Of a stretch of DNA of 19,541 nucleotides, positions 14,603-19,541 are shown piece by piece. Below the pieces are notes generated by a model, which saw only the letters and a list, made by a program, of their open reading frames with translations, made no database searches and had not been told where the DNA came from. Source of the stretch: CAYOLL01 sp964404765 [NCBI: uncultured Gemmatimonadota bacterium] (GTDB lineage: Bacteria > 4572-55); NCBI GenBank assembly GCA_964404765.1, contig CAYOLL010000115.1, forward strand, positions 1-19,541. The letters run 5' to 3'. Numbering within the stretch: the first letter of the stretch is position 1; each line of letters opens with the position of its first letter. Position numbers and translations under genes: made by a program.

Positions 14603-15931
14603 ATGTTTGGCGAGTTAACCGAAAAATTAAATGATGTCTTCCGCCAATTGCGCGGTAAAGGTAAACTAAGTGAAAACAACATTAAGGATGCGCTTAAGGA
14701 AGTGCGGCGGGCCCTGTTAGAAGCAGACGTAAATTACCGCGTGACCAAAGAGTTTGTCCAGCAAGTCGAGACACGTGCCGTTGGTATTGATGTGCTGAAA
14801 AGCATTACCCCCGGTCAAATGGTTATCAAAATTGTTCATGATGAGCTGGTTAAGCTGCTGGGTGAAGAGACAAAAGACATTAAAATGGCCTCACAGCCGC
14901 CCACGATTGTTATGATGGTCGGCTTGCAAGGTTCTGGAAAGACGACCATGACCGGTAAACTGGCCCGCTATTTTAAAAGCAAGGGACGTCGGCCGCTACT
15001 GATTGCCGGGGATATTTATCGGCCGGCGGCTATTAAACAGCTACAGGTGCTTGGCCAGTCGATTGACGTGCCTGTTTTTACGATTGAAGGCTCAAAGGAT
15101 GTGGTCAAAATTTCCACCGACGGCATTCGTCAGGCCGAGCGGGACGGTTGTAATCTTGTTTTTATTGACACTGCCGGGCGCTTGCATATTGACAGCGACA
15201 TGATGAAGGAATTGCAGCACGTTAAGGCGGCCGTCAAGCCACATGAAATCCTATTTGTTGCCGACGGCATGACTGGCCAGGACGCAGTGAATACGGCCAA
15301 AGAATTTAACCAGGCCCTGGAGTTTGATGGCGTTTGTCTGACCAAGCTGGATGGTGACGCCCGTGGTGGAGCGGCGCTTTCCATTCTGCAGGTGACAAAG
15401 AAGCCGATAAAGTATATCGGTGTGGGTGAAAAATTAGATGCAGTTGAGGCGTTTCATCCCGACCGGATGGCCAGCCGAATTTTGGGAATGGGCGACATTG
15501 TTTCGTTAGTAGAAAAGACGCAGGACGCGATTGACGAAGACAATGCCCGTAAAATGGAGCAGAAACTGCGTAAAGCGCAGTTCTCGTTTGAAGACTTTTT
15601 GGAACAGATGCAGATGATAAAAAAAATGGGGCCATTGACCCAACTGATGGGGATGATTCCCGGCTTTAACGTGGCTCAGGCCAAAGGCATGCAAGTCGAT
15701 GAAGGGGCCTTCCGCCGTTTGGAAGCCATCATTTTATCTATGACTCAGGATGAGCGCCAAAAGCCGCAGATTATCAACGGCAGCCGACGGAAACGCATCG
15801 CCAGCGGCAGCGGCACCAGCGTTCAGGAAGTCAATCGTTTACTGCGTCAGTTTGAAGAAATGAAAAAAATGATGAAACGCCTGAGCAACATGTCGCCATC
15901 TAAATTAGGACGGTTGGGTTTGCCTTTTTAA
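14603..15931 (+). CDS. ffh: Signal recognition particle protein Ffh (SRP54)
   Basis: This is a 442-residue GTPase that binds 4.5S RNA and signal sequences and delivers ribosomes to FtsY at the membrane. The N and G domains show GLQGSGKTT (107-115), DTAGRLHID (189-197) and TKLDGDARGGAALS (247-260). The M domain begins near residue 325 and carries MIKKMGPLTQLMGMIPG, the RNA-binding stretch INGSRRKRIASGSG, and methionine-rich helices ending EEMKKMMKRLSNM. Length and order are normal. The start ATG has a strong GGGAGG site. It is a single gene with its own candidate promoter; the usual neighbour rpsP is not present. Its last 32 bases overlap the end of the convergent CNNM-family gene. Confidence 0.97.
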   Translation: MFGELTEKLNDVFRQLRGKGKLSENNIKDALKEVRRALLEADVNYRVTKEFVQQVETRAVGIDVLKSITPGQMVIKIVHDELVKLLGEETKDIKMASQPPTIVMMVGLQGSGKTTMTGKLARYFKSKGRRPLLIAGDIYRPAAIKQLQVLGQSIDVPVFTIEGSKDVVKISTDGIRQAERDGCNLVFIDTAGRLHIDSDMMKELQHVKAAVKPHEILFVADGMTGQDAVNTAKEFNQALEFDGVCLTKLDGDARGGAALSILQVTKKPIKYIGVGEKLDAVEAFHPDRMASRILGMGDIVSLVEKTQDAIDEDNARKMEQKLRKAQFSFEDFLEQMQMIKKMGPLTQLMGMIPGFNVAQAKGMQVDEGAFRRLEAIILSMTQDERQKPQIINGSRRKRIASGSGTSVQEVNRLLRQFEEMKKMMKRLSNMSPSKLGRLGLPF

Positions 15932-17210
15932 GATCGCCGGGCTTGAAACGGATTTGCACTTTGACCACCCGCATCTTGCGAACTTCCAAAACCTTAACAA
16001 TCAGCTTCTGTTCGTATTCAATCTCTTCATTCTGCTGTGGAATATGCCCGAATAGCCAGTTAACCCAGCCGGCTACGGTATTAAAATCCGCATTAGGCAC
16101 TTGCAGGTCAAAACGCTGGTTAAGATCATTAATCTCGGTATCGCCTTCGACAATAAACTCGTTTTGTCCGGCGTGGGTGATATGCACCTCGCCCTGTTCG
16201 TGTTCGTCCCATATTTCGCCGACCATTTCCTCGATAATATCTTCCATGGTGATCAGTCCGGCGGTTTGCCCAAACTCATCAAAAACAATTGCCATTTGCG
16301 CTTTTTTATCCTGAAATTCGCGCAGTAATTCACCTGCTTTTTTTGTTGTCGGCACATGAATCGGCATGAGCTGGCACTCCATCACGCTATGCTCTTTATA
16401 GCTGTGATGCATGAAGCGCATGACGTTTTTGACGTAGGTAAAGCCAATAATATTGTCAATAGTGTCTTCGTAAATCGGGATGCGGGAGAATTTGGTATCA
16501 TCCATCAGACGAAATAGCTCGCCGATTGTCGAGTCAAAGGCAATGGCGGCAATTTCGACCCGCGGCGTCATAATTTTATACACCGGCATCGAGGAGAACT
16601 CGAAGACACTGTGCATAATCTGCCGATCTTCCGACCGAATAACGCCCTGCCTCTCCCCCATCCGTATCATATCCCGAATGTCTTGCTCGTTTATTTTGGA
16701 GATCGAGCCGCCGGTCTGCCCGCCTAAGATATAGATGATTACCGTTGCTATTTTGGTTAGCAGATAGGCCGGAATGGCGATTACGCGCATGTGCCAGTAA
16801 AGCAAAAAAGCCATGGCGTTAACAGTGCCAACCGGATTTTGTTTGGCATACGTTTTGGGTGTGATCTCGCCGCAGATTAAGATCAGAAAAGTGACAATTG
16901 CAGTGGACAGGGCTAAGGCTGTCGCCTCGTCTATGGCGATTTCTTTAGCCATTCGCAGCGTAATGTAGGATGCAAGCGAGGCCGCGCCGGTATTGGCTAA
17001 ATTATTGCCAATCAGAATACCAGTCAAAATACGACCGGGGTGGGATTCCCATAAATTCATTAGTTTGCCGCGCAGGCCGCCTTTTTCGGCAATCTGATGA
17101 ATTTGGACGGCGCTAAGTGACGACAAGGCGATCTCAATACCGGAAAAAAAGCCGGATGTCAGCATCAAGACGCCAAAAATAACAACATTAAGTGCTAAAG
17201 AGTTATCCAT
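15900..17210 (-). CDS. CNNM/CorC (HlyC) family membrane protein with CBS pair
   Basis: This is a 436-residue protein of the DUF21-CBS-CorC_HlyC architecture, implicated in magnesium or other divalent cation export. DUF21 spans about 1-165 with membrane helices and the conserved FFSGIEIALSSLS (21-33), GILIGNNLANTGAASLAS (64-81) and GEITPKTYAKQNP (114-126). Two CBS domains follow, including IMTPRVEIAAIAFDST (213-228) and AIVFDEFGQTAGLITMEDII. The C-terminal CorC_HlyC domain contains NEFIVEGDTEINDLN and NTVAGWVNWLFGHIPQ. The start is ATG at 17208-17210, without a clear ribosome binding site. It lies 67 bases after the second exosortase companion on the same strand, so it may be cotranscribed with it. 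Its stop lies inside ffh on the opposite strand, a convergent 32-base overlap. Confidence 0.92.
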   Translation of the reverse strand: MDNSLALNVVIFGVLMLTSGFFSGIEIALSSLSAVQIHQIAEKGGLRGKLMNLWESHPGRILTGILIGNNLANTGAASLASYITLRMAKEIAIDEATALALSTAIVTFLILICGEITPKTYAKQNPVGTVNAMAFLLYWHMRVIAIPAYLLTKIATVIIYILGGQTGGSISKINEQDIRDMIRMGERQGVIRSEDRQIMHSVFEFSSMPVYKIMTPRVEIAAIAFDSTIGELFRLMDDTKFSRIPIYEDTIDNIIGFTYVKNVMRFMHHSYKEHSVMECQLMPIHVPTTKKAGELLREFQDKKAQMAIVFDEFGQTAGLITMEDIIEEMVGEIWDEHEQGEVHITHAGQNEFIVEGDTEINDLNQRFDLQVPNADFNTVAGWVNWLFGHIPQQNEEIEYEQKLIVKVLEVRKMRVVKVQIRFKPGDLKKANPTVLI

Positions 17211-17277
17211 TTTGCAAAAATATCGCTACCTGTCAATCAAACGCTATTCGACAAACGGCGAAAGACGTGCCGTAGTA

Positions 17278-17778
17278 TTACGCTGGTTCTAAAAACAAAA
17301 ACTCACGCCCAATAAAAGCAAACCATAAAATTAAGGGGGCCAACGCTTCCAGCAACGTGGCGACAAAATAATACAGGGCATCTTTCCAAAAAAAGCTTGT
17401 AGCCACCCGGAAAAATATAGCAATAATCGAGGCCGCGTGCAGGAACAGCAAAATAGTCAGGCCAAAAAGAATCGTCAGAAAAATTTTTAGGCGCGTCAGT
17501 CGCGGTGTGGCCAGAACCAGCGCTAAAAAAGGCACGACATTAAAAACCATATTGAGTGTCTGATAAGCGCGATCCGGCGCATATTCCGGGAAACGCAAGT
17601 ACATCCGGCCATCGCGCATGGCCAGCTCCACAACATCCCCTGTGTAAAATAGCTGAAGCAGCCAACCTGCCAAGTCCGCCGGCATCGGCATGTAGACCAG
17701 GTATATCTTGAACCATAGAATCGATAAAATCAACGAATAGAGCGCAAAAAAGCCAAAAAATCGCCATTTATGACGCAT
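17278..17778 (-). CDS. Companion membrane protein of the second exosortase
   Basis: This is a 166-residue membrane protein that I cannot assign to a named family. Predicted layout: TM1 about residues 8-29, a soluble segment 30-75 (GDVVELAMRDGRMYLRFPEY), TM2 about 76-91 ending in LATP (89-92), a basic turn RLTRLK, TM3 about 98-122, then TM4 about 135-157. This order, and LATP followed by a basic turn after TM2, also occurs in the companion of the first exosortase (3257-3907), suggesting distant homology or a shared role. The start is ATG at 17776-17778, overlapping the exosortase stop as TGATG, with GAGG six bases upstream; this means tight translational coupling and probably a stoichiometric complex. 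A TTG one codon earlier is less likely. Confidence 0.7.
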   Translation of the reverse strand: MRHKWRFFGFFALYSLILSILWFKIYLVYMPMPADLAGWLLQLFYTGDVVELAMRDGRMYLRFPEYAPDRAYQTLNMVFNVVPFLALVLATPRLTRLKIFLTILFGLTILLFLHAASIIAIFFRVATSFFWKDALYYFVATLLEALAPLILWFAFIGREFLFLEPA

Positions 17779-18305
17779 CAATTACCTCGCTTTTCTACAA
17801 CTATATCGACCCAAAACAACCACAGCCCCAGAACAATAATACTAAATAAGCCATACCATAAATAGCTGTGAAAAAAATCAAAGTATTCGGGCGCAAAATG
17901 GCCTATCAACGCCAGCATAATCAAGCGGAAAACATTGGTAAAGTAAATTCCAGGCAGACCGACGCCTAAGCCAATAAGTTTCTCAGGAAATGTTGAACGA
18001 TAGGCCATAACGCCGGAGAAGAAAATGATCATCGTAAAAATGCCTGTGCATTCATAAATGACCCGAATCGGCATAAAACTGCCAAAAAGGATATATTCAT
18101 GTTTGGCAACGCTTACGGGAATGCCGGTTAGGTATAAAAACTTAGCCGTCAGTTGCGCAGTTAACGCGGTCGTAAAGTCTAAAAATCCTTTTTCCTGCCC
18201 CATATAATAAAAAATATACAGTGGCGTCATAACGATCAGAAAGGTGATGACAAAACGCAGCCAGGCGTCTTTAATCAAAACAAAGCCGGTTGATTTTTTG
18301 GGCAT
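17778..18305 (-). CDS. Second exosortase/archaeosortase family protein
   Basis: This is a 175-residue polytopic membrane protein. It has the exosortase catalytic pattern: Cys86 in RVIYECTGIF, Arg127 in FTNVFRLIML and His146 in DFFHSYLWYG. Hydrophobic helices surround these, with a polar segment (about 36-80) between TM1 and the cysteine helix. The family cleaves and transfers C-terminal sorting signals on the outer face of the cytoplasmic membrane. It is clearly different in sequence from the XrtH-like protein at 3882-4469, so this is a second system and not a recent duplicate. I cannot name the subtype. The start is ATG at 18303-18305 (MPKKSTGF); a TTG six codons upstream is possible and neither has a good ribosome binding site. 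It is coupled to the companion downstream and preceded, 67 bases upstream, by an LRR gene. No canonical substrate is nearby. Confidence 0.82.
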   Translation of the reverse strand: MPKKSTGFVLIKDAWLRFVITFLIVMTPLYIFYYMGQEKGFLDFTTALTAQLTAKFLYLTGIPVSVAKHEYILFGSFMPIRVIYECTGIFTMIIFFSGVMAYRSTFPEKLIGLGVGLPGIYFTNVFRLIMLALIGHFAPEYFDFFHSYLWYGLFSIIVLGLWLFWVDIVVEKRGN

Positions 18306-18372
18306 ATTTTTAAATCGCTTCAAGCGTTAGAATTTAGAATGATGAGTTATTTTTATTTATTTTATTATAAGC

Positions 18373-19488
18373 CTATTTGGAATTGGTTGGGTCACTCCAA
18401 CTGACGAAGATCATATGAAAGACAAACACAAAAATAAAAATATAGAAAAAGGTTCGCACGTAGGCATATTCTTTCTCGACTTTATATTCAATATTGCAAT
18501 CAGGCATGTCTCGCTGTAATTGAATAGCTTCGCCACGAGTAATATCGCCCGTTAATAACCACATGGTGTATTCAATCAGCGGAATGTCGATGGGAGAAGG
18601 AAGGATTGCCCGGCTTTCAAGAACGAGTTTTCTTAAGCTAGGGAGTTCTTTTACTAAATGCAGATTTTCGATTGAAGTTAATTCAACATTTAACATTTTC
18701 AATTTTGGCAAATTTTTGATCGGGAATATATCATGGACACCCGTATCCCAGATGTAGAGCTCTTCTAAATTCTCCAGTCTTTTTAGTGCCTGAACATCAT
18801 CAATATCGGTTCCTCCCAGTACAAGAACTTTTAACATGGTTAGAGCAGCAAGCGCATGAATATCAACTACATCAGTGTGTTTCAAATAAAGTTCCTCCAA
18901 TTTTACTAAATCTTTAAGCGAAGAAATATCTCTGATATCCGTATCGTTTAGGAAAAGTTTTTTAAGTTCGATTAAATCACTCAAAGCCCTAATGTCAGAA
19001 ACTTCAAGACTATTCATATACAGAGTTTCAAGCTTCTTAAAATTCCTTAAGCCAGCAACATCTTCAATATCAGTGTCACTAATGTTTAGTTTTTCAAGAT
19101 TGGCAAGTTTAGCCAGAGCAGAGAGGTTGTCTACTTCTGTACCCTCAAGGATCAAAATTTCTAATCTTAAAAGGTCTTTCAAAGGTGTAAGATCACGGAC
19201 ATCTGTTTTGATAAGGTAGAGCCTCTCTAAATTTTTAAGATCTGATATTGGCTCAAGATTTTTCACATCCGAGCAGTAATTTAAACTCAATGTCTCGAGC
19301 TCAGTTTGATCCTTTAGAGGACTCAAGTCTCTTATTTTCGTGCTATCTGCATATAAATGTAAAAGCTTTAAATTGGAAAGAGGTGCTATATTTTGAACAG
19401 CAGTATTTCTGATATCAATCGTATGAAGGCCGGTCAAATTGCTGATTGGAGTCAAATCATTAACATTTGTGTTTTCTAAATCTAACAC
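18373..19488 (-). CDS. Leucine-rich-repeat protein with C-terminal membrane helix
   Basis: At least 371 residues. Residues 1 to about 295 are a run of roughly 13 LRRs of 22 residues with the pattern LxxLxLxxTxVxDIxxLxxL, the internalin-like/bacterial SDS22-like class, used for protein binding. A cap-like end follows (AIQLQRDMPDCNIEY). Residues 346-364 are very hydrophobic (TFFYIFIFVFVFHMIFVSW) and the protein ends nine residues or so later (SDPTNSK), so it is probably membrane-anchored by its tail. There is no PEP-like motif before the helix and no basic cluster after it, so it is not a canonical exosortase substrate. The start GTG at 19486-19488 is uncertain: it lacks a ribosome binding site and opens within a repeat-like sequence. 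The reading frame continues upstream to a stop near 19519 and a seven-A run lies at 19502-19508, so the true N-terminus may be lost or beyond the window. Its base composition is lower in GC than its neighbours. Confidence 0.75.
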   Translation of the reverse strand: MLDLENTNVNDLTPISNLTGLHTIDIRNTAVQNIAPLSNLKLLHLYADSTKIRDLSPLKDQTELETLSLNYCSDVKNLEPISDLKNLERLYLIKTDVRDLTPLKDLLRLEILILEGTEVDNLSALAKLANLEKLNISDTDIEDVAGLRNFKKLETLYMNSLEVSDIRALSDLIELKKLFLNDTDIRDISSLKDLVKLEELYLKHTDVVDIHALAALTMLKVLVLGGTDIDDVQALKRLENLEELYIWDTGVHDIFPIKNLPKLKMLNVELTSIENLHLVKELPSLRKLVLESRAILPSPIDIPLIEYTMWLLTGDITRGEAIQLQRDMPDCNIEYKVEKEYAYVRTFFYIFIFVFVFHMIFVSWSDPTNSK

Positions 19489-19541
19489 CTCACGTTCGCT
19501 GAAAAAAAGAATAACCTTTTAAAATATTGAAAGTTGTATAG

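Noticed and set aside
18373-18460. LRR protein as a canonical exosortase substrate
   Set aside because: The C-terminal helix has no PEP-like or IPTLxxWG motif in front and no basic cluster behind it.

Overview
The window looks like a chromosomal segment from a Gram-negative (diderm) bacterium. A partial lpxB (lipid A synthesis), a lipoprotein-type BtuF and secreted proteins with signal peptides imply an outer membrane and periplasm. Two exosortase-family proteases, a Uma2-type nuclease, a split-architecture GreA relative and several different palindromic intergenic repeats fit a member of the FCB group or a Calditrichota/KSB1-like lineage. That placement is inference from gene content, not from a marker phylogeny.

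Layout, left to right. 1-1742 (minus): the 5' two thirds or more of lpxB, an intergenic stretch with two palindromic repeats, and a TerB-like helical protein. 1743-2322: no convincing gene, but inverted repeats. 2323-4469 (minus): a DUF1287 NlpC/P60-like protein, then an exosortase (XrtH-like) whose 3' end overlaps a four-helix companion membrane protein. 4470-4792 is a divergent intergenic region. 4793-7095 (plus): a secreted TolB-like beta-propeller protein, tRNA-Leu(CAA) with its own promoter and terminator, and an orphan MalK/UgpC-type ABC ATPase. 7360-11570 (plus): a two-SH3/GreA-N fusion protein, a Uma2-family nuclease and adenine deaminase, closely spaced. 11598-12134: the decayed remnant of a zinc peptidase (HEYFH motif still readable). 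12169-14215 (plus): BtuF and BtuC of a cobalamin-type ABC importer, separated by three copies of a short palindromic repeat. 14234-14418: a structured inverted-repeat element. 14603-15931 (plus): ffh (SRP54). 15900-17210 (minus): a CNNM/CorC-type membrane protein overlapping the end of ffh. 17278-18305 (minus): a second exosortase plus a companion membrane protein coupled by a TGATG overlap. 18373-19488 (minus): an AT-rich leucine-rich-repeat protein with a C-terminal hydrophobic helix.

The most notable signals are these. (1) Two separate exosortase + small companion membrane protein pairs occur in under 20 kb. The companions share a layout (TM1, soluble segment, TM2 ending in LATP, TM3, TM4), which suggests two paralogous or convergent sorting modules. 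(2) The 537-residue protein at 7360-8973 carries two SH3-like modules at its N-terminus and ends with what reads as the GreA coiled coil, with no following GreA C-terminal domain. (3) The LRR gene next to the second exosortase has base composition unlike its neighbours. No canonical exosortase sorting signal (PEP-CTERM or IPTLxxWG) was found in any protein in the window, so the substrates must lie elsewhere or be non-canonical.
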